From an uncultured Bacteroidia bacterium (lineage in GTDB: Bacteria > Bacteroidota > Bacteroidia > Bacteroidales > Prolixibacteraceae), in the NCBI GenBank assembly GCA_903923905.1, contig CAIXZH010000118.1, positions 22,995 to 86,994 of the forward strand: DNA of 64,000 bases, given 5' to 3'. The notes beneath the pieces were generated by a model. It saw nothing but the letters and a program-made list of their open reading frames with translations. It was not told the DNA's origin and did not search any database. This document shows, one piece after another, positions 17,457-24,803 of this stretch (position 1 is its first letter; every line of letters begins with the position of its first letter). The position numbers and the translations under genes are program-made.

Positions 17457-18242
17457 CTAATACTGGCCGCTTCTGCCTGAATGACTTCTGCCTGAGCCGT
17501 TCTGATCATTGGTATCAGTCCCGTTATTTATGCCCGGATGCTTCGCTCCCCCCATCTTGATAGGCTTTGGCATTTTTTTAGACTTGAAGATTGGGAAGCG
17601 GTAATAAACACCGACCGTAAAATCAAATGGAGTTCCACCTGAGGTATTGCCGATTCCGGGGATGACATATGGTTTGATATGGGCATCTTTGGTAACGGCA
17701 AGAAGGACTTTTGCCCGGAGTGACCATCCAAAAAAGAAATTAGGGAATATTTCCCCTTTCATTCCAAATACCAGCTCTGCCCAATTGGCACTCATTGTAC
17801 GTCGTGGAAGGGAGGTAATCGTCGAACCCCAATAGTTTGTATTATAAATACTATCAGTTTGCTGGTTAAACAGCGAATAACCCAAACGGGCTCCGACAAA
17901 AACAAAATCGTGATCTTTAAGAGATTCGAATTTTCCAAGATTCATGTCAATTCCCACCCTGGCATAATTGCCACTGTTTTTATAATGAAAATTATCATGC
18001 TTGTCATTCATTGATTGCATTCCCGTTTCAAAAGTGGGAAACAAACTCCCCTTGTAGGGAATATCTCCCTGAATTTCCCAACCGGTGGTTTTACCACTTT
18101 GCATGCTATTCAACAGAAAGCGAGACAAATCAAGTCCTACACGGGGACCTTCGTATCGCCACACGTCGCTCTTGGTTTGTGAAAAAACCGTTTGACTGCT
18201 AATGACGAGCAGAGCTAAAATAGATAGTAATATTTTGACCAT
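17457..18242 (-). CDS. DUF6048-like outer-membrane beta-barrel protein
   Basis: 261 residues: signal peptide (MVKILLSILALLV, end near VFSQ) and alternating aromatic/hydrophobic strands typical of an eight- to ten-stranded outer-membrane barrel (for example FDFTVGVYYRFPIF). The tail after residue 225 is low-complexity and rich in Gly, Asn and Ser. It overlaps the 3' end of the DUF6452 gene by 44 bases, the standard Bacteroidota arrangement of this pair, so the products probably work together at the outer membrane. Function unknown. Confidence 0.78.
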   Translation of the reverse strand: MVKILLSILALLVISSQTVFSQTKSDVWRYEGPRVGLDLSRFLLNSMQSGKTTGWEIQGDIPYKGSLFPTFETGMQSMNDKHDNFHYKNSGNYARVGIDMNLGKFESLKDHDFVFVGARLGYSLFNQQTDSIYNTNYWGSTITSLPRRTMSANWAELVFGMKGEIFPNFFFGWSLRAKVLLAVTKDAHIKPYVIPGIGNTSGGTPFDFTVGVYYRFPIFKSKKMPKPIKMGGAKHPGINNGTDTNDQNGSGRSHSGRSGQY

Positions 18243-18687
18243 TCGGTGCTAGCTGTATTGATGATGGATTGACCTTTGGATGGAAGATTTTCACAGAATC
18301 GATGCCCGGAGTGTGCCGGGAACCCAGAAGAACATAATCTGGCGCAAATCCGCAATACCTGGATACAAATACCAGGCTCATGGTATGCCGGATGTAAAGG
18401 GTGTCAGTAGTCCCGTTTGTCTTTATTACGAATCCGGTAGAATCGGCGGTTAACGAAAGGGGTAGATTATAGCTTTTGGTCAGGGCTGAGGATGAGTCGT
18501 TGACCAGGGTGTCACCAAGATCGCTTCGATTTACTCCATTGATCACCAAACTGTTAATTGTCTTAAACCCATCAATGGAGAAGGAAGTAACCATCAACGT
18601 ATCAACCGAATCGTAACATCGGTTTCCGTTATTACACGACCAGAGCATGAGAGCGAATAGCGAACCTACGATTACGAAATATCTCAT
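18199..18687 (-). CDS. DUF6452-like lipoprotein
   Basis: 162 residues, lipoprotein signal with Cys18 (FALMLWSC). The pattern SCNNGNRCYDS after the lipidation site, central LPLSLTADSTGFVIKTNG, and YCGFAP near the end match the DUF6452 family, beta-rich and of unknown function. It is the first gene of a two-gene unit with the DUF6048-like barrel and overlaps it by 44 bases, implying translational coupling. In many Bacteroidota an rRNA methyltransferase gene precedes this pair; here it does not. Confidence 0.78.
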   Translation of the reverse strand: MRYFVIVGSLFALMLWSCNNGNRCYDSVDTLMVTSFSIDGFKTINSLVINGVNRSDLGDTLVNDSSSALTKSYNLPLSLTADSTGFVIKTNGTTDTLYIRHTMSLVFVSRYCGFAPDYVLLGSRHTPGIDSVKIFHPKVNPSSIQLAPNGQNITIYFSSARH

Positions 18688-18710
18688 TCAACGATTAATT
18701 TGATAATTTG

Positions 18711-18745
18711 CAAAGATAAAAAAATGGTGTTAATAAAATCTCCAA
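18711..18745 (-). promoter_or_regulatory. Promoter of the DUF6452/DUF6048 pair
   Basis: Minus-strand tatctttg (18711-18718) matches TAnnTTTG exactly, 23 bases before the start at 18687. A minus-strand TTG (18743-18745) lies 24 bases upstream, slightly beyond usual spacing. Confidence 0.45.
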
Positions 18746-18799
18746 AAAAAGGGATATAAACTTTTGGCAACAGTAGCCGTTATAGTCTTTGATAAAGTA

Positions 18800-18807
18800 T
18801 ATTTTTG
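18800..18807 (+). promoter_or_regulatory. Bacteroidota -7 element before the metallophosphoesterase
   Basis: tatttttg matches TAnnTTTG and ends 18 bases before the ATG at 18826. It would make an upstream TTG start at 18805 impossible on this transcript. Confidence 0.4.
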
Positions 18808-18825
18808 AACAAAATATTCCCATTT

Positions 18826-19986
18826 ATGCGTCTAACATCATTTCTAATCTTTTTCGGAACAGCTTTACTGATCTACTTCTCGTTCAATTTTTATATTTAC
18901 TCCAGAGGTTTACAGGCATTTTCTATAACTCCCGGATGGAAAAGAGCCTATTTCATACTGTTTTGGGTCGTTGTCTCATGTTTTGTAATTGGGGAGATTC
19001 TGGAACATACGCGTTCTTCACTTATCAGCGAATGGATATACCGTGTCGGGGCCTTCTGGCTTGCATTTATGCTCTATTTTGCACTCACGCTGCTCGTGTT
19101 TGATGTAATCCGGTTGGCCAATCATTTTTTCCACTTCCTTCCGGAATTAACCCAGCTTTTCCGTTTCAGGCTTGGTTTAGGGACTGTAGCCCTGGTTTCG
19201 TGCCTCGTTGTGGCGGGGCATATTAATGCATTGAATACACAGATCAGAAAATTCTCCCTCTCTATTCCCAAGAAAATTACAGGAAGTCATTCGATGAGGA
19301 TTGTGATGGCCTCCGATATCCATCTCGGGGCGTTAATCGGTGAGAACCGCGAAGCTAAATTAGTCCGGCTTATCAATGCTCAGAAACCTGATTTAGTTTT
19401 GCTTTGTGGTGATCTGGTTGATGGAGACATTGCTTCAGTGCTTCGAAAAAACCTGGGAAAACATTTGCAGGAGATCAAATCAGTGATGGGGGTCTACGCT
19501 ATTCCTGGAAATCACGAATATATCGGTGGTATCCAAAAGACCTTGCCTTACCTTGAAAGTATAAATATCAAGGAACTACGCGATAAGGTACTGGTTTTAC
19601 CCAACGGAGTGCAGGTTATCGGGCGCGATGACCGTGACAACCGCCAGATGGGTGAGGAAAACAGACGTAAGACCTTAAAAGAATTAATGGTTGGTTTGGA
19701 TAAAACCTTTCCGGTTATCGTGATGAATCATCAACCCTTTAATCTGGAAGAAGCTGTAGATGAAGGTGTTGATTTGCAATTTTCAGGACATACCCACCAC
19801 GGTCAGCTCTGGCCTTTAAACTATATTACCAAAGCCGTCTTCGAATTAAGCTGGGGATATCTTAAAAAGGGGAATACCAATTTTTATGTTTCTTCCGGCT
19901 TTGGTTCCTGGGGACCACCTGTCAGGCTGGGAAATACTCCTGAAGTGGTTGTTTTCGACCTTAAATTTGAAGGTAAGTCACTTTAA
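18826..19986 (+). CDS. Membrane-anchored calcineurin-like metallophosphoesterase
   Basis: 386 residues: four predicted membrane segments in the first 145 residues, then a metallophosphoesterase domain with the full motif set ASDIHLG, CGDLVDG, GNHEY, MNHQP and SGHTHHGQLWP that binds a two-metal centre. This architecture matches the YkuE/UDP-diacylglucosamine-hydrolase-like group of membrane phosphoesterases; the substrate is unknown. The ATG at 18826 is preferred over a TTG seven codons earlier because that codon falls in the -7 box. The BFD-like gene follows after 12 bases. Confidence 0.88.
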   Translation: MRLTSFLIFFGTALLIYFSFNFYIYSRGLQAFSITPGWKRAYFILFWVVVSCFVIGEILEHTRSSLISEWIYRVGAFWLAFMLYFALTLLVFDVIRLANHFFHFLPELTQLFRFRLGLGTVALVSCLVVAGHINALNTQIRKFSLSIPKKITGSHSMRIVMASDIHLGALIGENREAKLVRLINAQKPDLVLLCGDLVDGDIASVLRKNLGKHLQEIKSVMGVYAIPGNHEYIGGIQKTLPYLESINIKELRDKVLVLPNGVQVIGRDDRDNRQMGEENRRKTLKELMVGLDKTFPVIVMNHQPFNLEEAVDEGVDLQFSGHTHHGQLWPLNYITKAVFELSWGYLKKGNTNFYVSSGFGSWGPPVRLGNTPEVVVFDLKFEGKSL

Positions 19987-19998
19987 ACAATACTGAGG

Positions 19999-20214
19999 AT
20001 GAGTTCAAAGCGGCTGGTCTGTTTGTGCAATCACGTCTCAGCAGAGGAAATCCTAAAGATTTTAAGGGCGGGTGCCCTTAACACTTCTGATGTTCAGAAA
20101 TTTACTCAGGCAGGCACAGGATGTACCCGTTGTGTAAGGGAGATTGAAGATATCGTGGAAAAGTATTTTGCCAACAGGGAAAAGGATCCGCAGCTTAGAA
20201 TTGAGTTTAAATAA
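19999..20214 (+). CDS. BFD-like [2Fe-2S] protein
   Basis: 71 residues. The cysteine pattern CLC near residue 10 and CTRC near residue 42, within VCLCNHVSAEEI and GTGCTRCVREIE, is that of the BFD-like [2Fe-2S]-binding domain (CxC...CxxC). E. coli Bfd reduces bacterioferritin to release iron; stand-alone BFD proteins also serve in nitrite reductase or other redox partners. No bacterioferritin is adjacent. It is probably co-transcribed with the metallophosphoesterase. Confidence 0.85.
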   Translation: MSSKRLVCLCNHVSAEEILKILRAGALNTSDVQKFTQAGTGCTRCVREIEDIVEKYFANREKDPQLRIEFK

Positions 20215-20266
20215 ACTGATAACTATAAACTAATACAAAGATCTAAAGCTAAAATTCAGCAATATT

Positions 20267-20292
20267 TGTATATCTCATGTATACGATGTATA
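20267..20292. promoter_or_regulatory. Triple TGTATA operator-like repeat before the toxin-antitoxin genes
   Basis: tgtata occurs at 20267-20272, 20278-20283 and 20287-20292, the starts spaced 11 and 9 bases apart, including the palindrome gtatac. The block ends 15 bases before the antitoxin ATG, where an autoregulatory operator would lie. A near -7 element aatatttg overlaps its left edge. Confidence 0.45.
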
Positions 20293-20307
20293 TTTACAGT
20301 AAAAATC

Positions 20308-20559
20308 ATGAGTGCAACTATAATATCTAATAAGAAGAGAAAAAACATTGATTTGTCGGAGGACACTTTTCGTGCACTATCTGTTCTGGCTTCGGCAAAC
20401 GGGAAAAATCTTAAAGCTTACATCGAAACTATTTTAAATAATGAAGCTAAAATGCTTACTGAAGAAATGATTTACCGGGATTTCCTAAAGAATCCGGAAA
20501 GCAAAGAAATTGTCTCTTCGGACGAAAAATCTGCATTTGAAGCCTGGCTTGGGTTATGA
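20308..20559 (+). CDS. Antitoxin of a type II toxin-antitoxin pair
   Basis: 83 residues. The N-terminal part (KRKNIDLSEDTFRALSVLASANGKNLKAYIE) looks like a ribbon-helix-helix DNA-binding domain, and the acidic C-terminal part (SSDEKSAFEAWL) would wrap the toxin. The gene overlaps the toxin start by four bases (ATGA), the usual coupling. I chose the ATG at 20308; a longer frame upstream would run through the operator-like repeat. The family assignment rests on size, context and helix pattern. Confidence 0.75.
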   Translation: MSATIISNKKRKNIDLSEDTFRALSVLASANGKNLKAYIETILNNEAKMLTEEMIYRDFLKNPESKEIVSSDEKSAFEAWLGL

Positions 20560-20855
20560 ACGTTGAATATTCCAGACAATTTGTAAAAGCAGCCTATAAA
20601 CTTACGGGTAAGTATAAAAAATCTCTCCAACATATCCTAAAGGAGGTGATGCAGGTAGAAGATTTGGCAAACTTATCCGACTGCATAAAGATGGTTGGTT
20701 CCCAAAATTCCTACCGCATAAAAATAGGAGATTACCGGTTAATTTTTATTTACAGAGTTGAAAATCAGGTGATCACTTTTGAACTTCTACTCTCGCGCAG
20801 TGAAATATATCGGAAGGAGCATGAAATGTATTTGAGGAAAAAAGAAAAAGATTAA
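20556..20855 (+). CDS. RelE/ParE-superfamily toxin
   Basis: 99 residues. The opening VEYSRQFVKAAYKL, the central LSDCIKMVGSQNSYRIKIGDYRLIFIYRVE and the late basic stretch are characteristic of the RelE/ParE/HigB fold, specifically the plasmid-maintenance/mRNA-interferase branch with the GDYR-I motif. Members cleave mRNA at the ribosome or poison gyrase; which one applies is not visible. The start codon overlaps the antitoxin stop. The final KKEKD-rich tail is unremarkable. Confidence 0.8.
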   Translation: MNVEYSRQFVKAAYKLTGKYKKSLQHILKEVMQVEDLANLSDCIKMVGSQNSYRIKIGDYRLIFIYRVENQVITFELLLSRSEIYRKEHEMYLRKKEKD

Positions 20856-20873
20856 TATAAAAACAATCCTAAG

Positions 20874-21692
20874 ATGTGTGGCAGATATATTCTTATCCAG
20901 AAGGCCGAGGTTCTGGAAAAACGGTTCGGGGTGCTCGTCCCGGATACGATTAGTCTGAAACCCTCTTACAACATTGCTCCCGGGAAATTTGCTCCCGTAA
21001 TAACCAATGACCACCCTCATGAAATTCAGTTATTCCGCTTTGGAATGACTCCATCCTGGATGAGTAAACCTACTCTGCTTATAAACGCCCGTTCCGAAGG
21101 AGATCACAACTCCGACAATAACCCGGCATATACAGGTTCAAAAGGGATCATAACTAAACCTGCTTTCAGGAAACCAATCCGAAGTCAAAGGTGTCTGATT
21201 CCGGCCGATGCTTTTATTGAAGGGCCTGAAAAGGAAAAACTGAACAAACCTTTCGTGGTATATCTGCGGAACCAGGTTCGCCCTTTTGCCTTCGCCGGAA
21301 TTTGGGACTGCTGGAAAAATCCTGAAACAAGTGAATTAATCTATTCCTTTGCCATAATCACGACAGTGGCCAACGAGGTGACCCAAAAAATCCAGCACCA
21401 CAGGTCGCCTGTTATCCTGCACCGGGAGGATGAGAGAAAATGGTTATCAAATACATTGCCGTTATCAGATCTGACACAACTCTTAGTCCCTTATCCGGGT
21501 GAATTGATGAATGCTTATCCAATAGCACCTACCATTAAAAATCCACGGGCCGATGACCCGGGGCTGATTCATCCTGCCGGACAACGGATTATGCCGGAGA
21601 TCATAATCAAAAGCACCAAGGAGGTAAGGATCACAGGAATGGGAAGCAACAGGAATTTTGGGTTCGATGATCAAAAGCCGATGGGGAATTGA
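20874..21692 (+). CDS. SRAP/HMCES (YedK-like) abasic-site-shielding protein
   Basis: 272 residues. The protein starts MCGRY, placing the catalytic Cys at residue 2, which forms a thiazolidine crosslink with abasic sites in single-stranded DNA. Other expected residues are visible: Asn71 in NARSE, Glu116 in ADAFIE, and His175 in IQHHRSPVIL. The usual RMP after the His is RSP here. Length is slightly above YedK (222) with a C-terminal extension about residue 235 onward. It lies 18 bases after the toxin gene. Confidence 0.9.
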   Translation: MCGRYILIQKAEVLEKRFGVLVPDTISLKPSYNIAPGKFAPVITNDHPHEIQLFRFGMTPSWMSKPTLLINARSEGDHNSDNNPAYTGSKGIITKPAFRKPIRSQRCLIPADAFIEGPEKEKLNKPFVVYLRNQVRPFAFAGIWDCWKNPETSELIYSFAIITTVANEVTQKIQHHRSPVILHREDERKWLSNTLPLSDLTQLLVPYPGELMNAYPIAPTIKNPRADDPGLIHPAGQRIMPEIIIKSTKEVRITGMGSNRNFGFDDQKPMGN

Positions 21693-21823
21693 AAAAGGAG
21701 ATAAACTGGAACAACGTACCTGGCAACTTTTTCTAATCAGTGAGTGGTCTATGGACTGAAAGGGCAATGATCAGACCCCGGAATATTTTTAAACCATGCG
21801 AAACTTAAAAATCTGATTCATAA

Positions 21824-24799
21824 ATGAGAGCAATTTATTTTATTCTTCTTGTTGGTTTTACTTACGTATGCTTTGGCAACAGTCCGATTAAGCCCCAGTA
21901 TTCGGTTCCAAATTCAATGTGGCCTGAATCCTTCGGGAATCACAGAGCAGTGCTTGAAATATTAGAGGCAACAGATATTGTAGGTCTGGATCTTGTATGG
22001 CGCAGACATGGTCCGGGAACAGCAAAAAAAAGGTTTCTGATCGTGTCGGCTGAAATGGGGGATACTATTCCAAATATTTACCGTCTGGAAGTGAATAATG
22101 AACGGTGCCGGATTCTTTTTGGTCCGGTGATCAAACCCGGAACCTATTATTTTTACTACATGCCGTACGAAGTTCAGAAGAATTATGGAAATTATGATAA
22201 AGATTACCTTAAACCTGAAGATGCCCCGTCATTGGAATGGAAGAATAAAAATCAGGTAGGAACGGGGTCCAAAGTGATCAGCTTCCCTCAGCTGAAAGTG
22301 ATTGGAATCCAGTCACGCTCTACTTTCGACAGTTTTTATCCCATGGAAGTGATCCCGATAGTTCCGGAAAAAAAGGCCTTCCTCGCAAAGTTCAAATCTG
22401 ACTACCTTATTTTTCCGGAAGATAGAACATTTCCGATCCGGATGAAGGATGAGATTCCATTGAAATGGGTCGAAAAAGGTCCTTCAGGCTTGTTCCATGG
22501 TGAAGCCTGCAGAAACGAATATTATGCTTTTCAAATAGGGGTTTTTGCCTCAAAAAAGGAGCTGAAGAATGTCAAAGTGGAGTTTTCTTCCCTTGCCGGA
22601 CCCAATTTCAAAATCCCCGTTTCGGCACTTACCTGTTTCAATACCGGTGGCATCGGGCCTTACGGAGAACCTTTTGAAAAAAGGATCGATATTGAACAGG
22701 GTGACGTCCAGCCACTTTGGATTGGAATTGACATTCCCGAAGAGATCCCGGCAGGGATTTACAGTGGAATAATCAAAATAGTTGCGGAAAACAGTAATTC
22801 GCAATCTGTTGATGTAAACCTGAAAATAGGTGAAAAAGTCCTGCCCGACCGTGGAGACAGCGAACCCTGGCGACACTCCCGGCTGCGATGGCTCAACTCA
22901 AATCGGGGAATCGATGACCAGCCGACAAGACCGTATGATGCGATTGAGTTTTTGGGTAATTTGACTTACCGGCTCACCGATAAAATACTGAAGATGGACA
23001 AGGGAGGGATGCCGGGTTCAATCCGGATTTCAGGAACCGAACTTTTAACCAGTCCGATCTCCTTTGAAGTTGAAACTCCAAAAGGGAAGGAAGAATTTTC
23101 CTTGCCCCAGGATGTCAAACTATTGAAAAATCAACCCGGGGCTATGTCCGGGGGATGGAACAGCACTTCTAACAATTTCCGGATTTCGGGGGTTGGTGTC
23201 ATTGAATCGGATGGTTACATTAACTATAAAATCCACCTTGAGGCGCTGAATGATGTAAGCATCACCGATATCAGGCTTGAAATACCTGTCAGAAACGAAG
23301 TTGCCGAATATATGATGGGTATGGACTTGCCCGGCACGACTGTTCCGCAAAGCCTTGATGCGAAATGGAAGGGGCCCCATGACAGTTTCTGGATTGGGGA
23401 TACCCATGCCGGAATCTGGTGCGAACTCAGGGGCGGAACCTACAATGGTCCTTTATTGAATCTCTATCACCCTACTCCGCCTGAATCGTGGTATAACCGG
23501 GATAATGGCGGTTTCCGGATTGAAAAAAGTGCTGCTCAAACAAAAGCTGTCGTTTACAGCGGAAAGCGGGAACTGAAAACCGGCGAAAACCTCGATTTCG
23601 AGTGGTCACTATTAATGACTCCAGTGAAAAAGATCAATACCAAAAGTCAGTTTACCGACCGGTATTATCACAACGGGGGCAACCCGATGCCAACCGATGA
23701 TGACCTCTCCTGCGGGGTAAAAGTGGTCAACCTGCACCATGCAAACAACTTTAATCCTCATATCAACTACCCATTCATTGCGGTTGATTCGATGAAATGG
23801 TTTGTAAAACAGCTGCATGCAAAGGGAAAGAAGGTGAAAATTTATTACACCATCCGTGAGCTGACCAATTATACCACTGAATTCTGGGCTCTGCGAAGTC
23901 TTGGAAGCGAAATTCTGGGTGAGGGCAAAGGTGGCGGCTACCCCTGGCTGCGCGAACACCTCATCGACGGCTACAGACCGCAATGGTACCAGTATTTCCC
24001 GGACAAAAGTGCTGATGCCTCCATTGTGAATGCCACTGGGGATTCGCGCTGGTACAATTATTATATCGAAGGGCTGGCGTGGCTGGTCCGGAATGTGGAT
24101 ATTGACGGGCTTTACCTCGATGATGTCTCCTATGACCGCAGAACTGTCAAACGGATCCGGAAAGTTCTCGATCATGAAAAGCCGGGCTGCCTGCTTGATT
24201 TGCATTCAAATACCGGTTTCTCGATCGGTCCGGCCAATCAATATGCCGAATATTTCCCTTACATCGATAAGCTATGGTTTGGGGAGAGTTTCCAGTACGA
24301 TCATATGCCCGCTGAAAACTGGCTCGTTGAGGTTTCAGGTATCCCATTCGGATTGATGGGTGACATGCTCCAGGGGGGTGGGAACCGTTGGCGGGGAATG
24401 GTTTTCGGCATGACTGTCCGTCATCCGTGGACTACCGAAGGTTTGAAATGTGACCCGCGTCCGGTTTGGAAAATATGGGATGAATTCGGCATTGAATCTG
24501 CCACGATGAAAGGATATTGGGAAAAGGATTGCCCGGTCACAACCACGCAACCGGGAATTCATGCTACTTTATATCAAAAAGTGGACTCTTCCCTGATCTC
24601 GGTAGCCAGCTGGAACGATAAACCGGTGAAGTTTTTATTCCGGTTTGACTGGAAAACACTGGGAATCGACCCGGCAAAAGCCGTTCTTGTGGCACCTGAA
24701 ATAAAGGATTTCCAAAATTGGGCAACCTTTAACCCGGGTGATTCAATATCTGTCGAGCCCAAAAAAGGATGGTTGTTATATCTTCGTGAAAAAAAATAA
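21824..24799 (+). CDS. Secreted glycoside hydrolase-like protein (GH123-N/DUF6067 type)
   Basis: 991 residues with signal peptide (MRAIYFILLVGFTYVCFG). The N-terminal ~330 residues are beta-rich and fit the GH123-like N-terminal domain; the central part is a carbohydrate-active beta-sandwich and residues about 630-920 look like a TIM-barrel with VDIDGLYLDDVSYDR (Leu765-Asp766-Asp767) at a typical catalytic strand end. Family members occur in Bacteroidota and Planctomycetes glycan loci with little biochemistry. The GH95-like gene starts four bases after its stop, so both form one operon just upstream of the sigma-FecR-SusCD genes. The precise substrate is unknown. Confidence 0.7.
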   Translation: MRAIYFILLVGFTYVCFGNSPIKPQYSVPNSMWPESFGNHRAVLEILEATDIVGLDLVWRRHGPGTAKKRFLIVSAEMGDTIPNIYRLEVNNERCRILFGPVIKPGTYYFYYMPYEVQKNYGNYDKDYLKPEDAPSLEWKNKNQVGTGSKVISFPQLKVIGIQSRSTFDSFYPMEVIPIVPEKKAFLAKFKSDYLIFPEDRTFPIRMKDEIPLKWVEKGPSGLFHGEACRNEYYAFQIGVFASKKELKNVKVEFSSLAGPNFKIPVSALTCFNTGGIGPYGEPFEKRIDIEQGDVQPLWIGIDIPEEIPAGIYSGIIKIVAENSNSQSVDVNLKIGEKVLPDRGDSEPWRHSRLRWLNSNRGIDDQPTRPYDAIEFLGNLTYRLTDKILKMDKGGMPGSIRISGTELLTSPISFEVETPKGKEEFSLPQDVKLLKNQPGAMSGGWNSTSNNFRISGVGVIESDGYINYKIHLEALNDVSITDIRLEIPVRNEVAEYMMGMDLPGTTVPQSLDAKWKGPHDSFWIGDTHAGIWCELRGGTYNGPLLNLYHPTPPESWYNRDNGGFRIEKSAAQTKAVVYSGKRELKTGENLDFEWSLLMTPVKKINTKSQFTDRYYHNGGNPMPTDDDLSCGVKVVNLHHANNFNPHINYPFIAVDSMKWFVKQLHAKGKKVKIYYTIRELTNYTTEFWALRSLGSEILGEGKGGGYPWLREHLIDGYRPQWYQYFPDKSADASIVNATGDSRWYNYYIEGLAWLVRNVDIDGLYLDDVSYDRRTVKRIRKVLDHEKPGCLLDLHSNTGFSIGPANQYAEYFPYIDKLWFGESFQYDHMPAENWLVEVSGIPFGLMGDMLQGGGNRWRGMVFGMTVRHPWTTEGLKCDPRPVWKIWDEFGIESATMKGYWEKDCPVTTTQPGIHATLYQKVDSSLISVASWNDKPVKFLFRFDWKTLGIDPAKAVLVAPEIKDFQNWATFNPGDSISVEPKKGWLLYLREKK

Positions 24800-24803
24800 A
24801 AGA

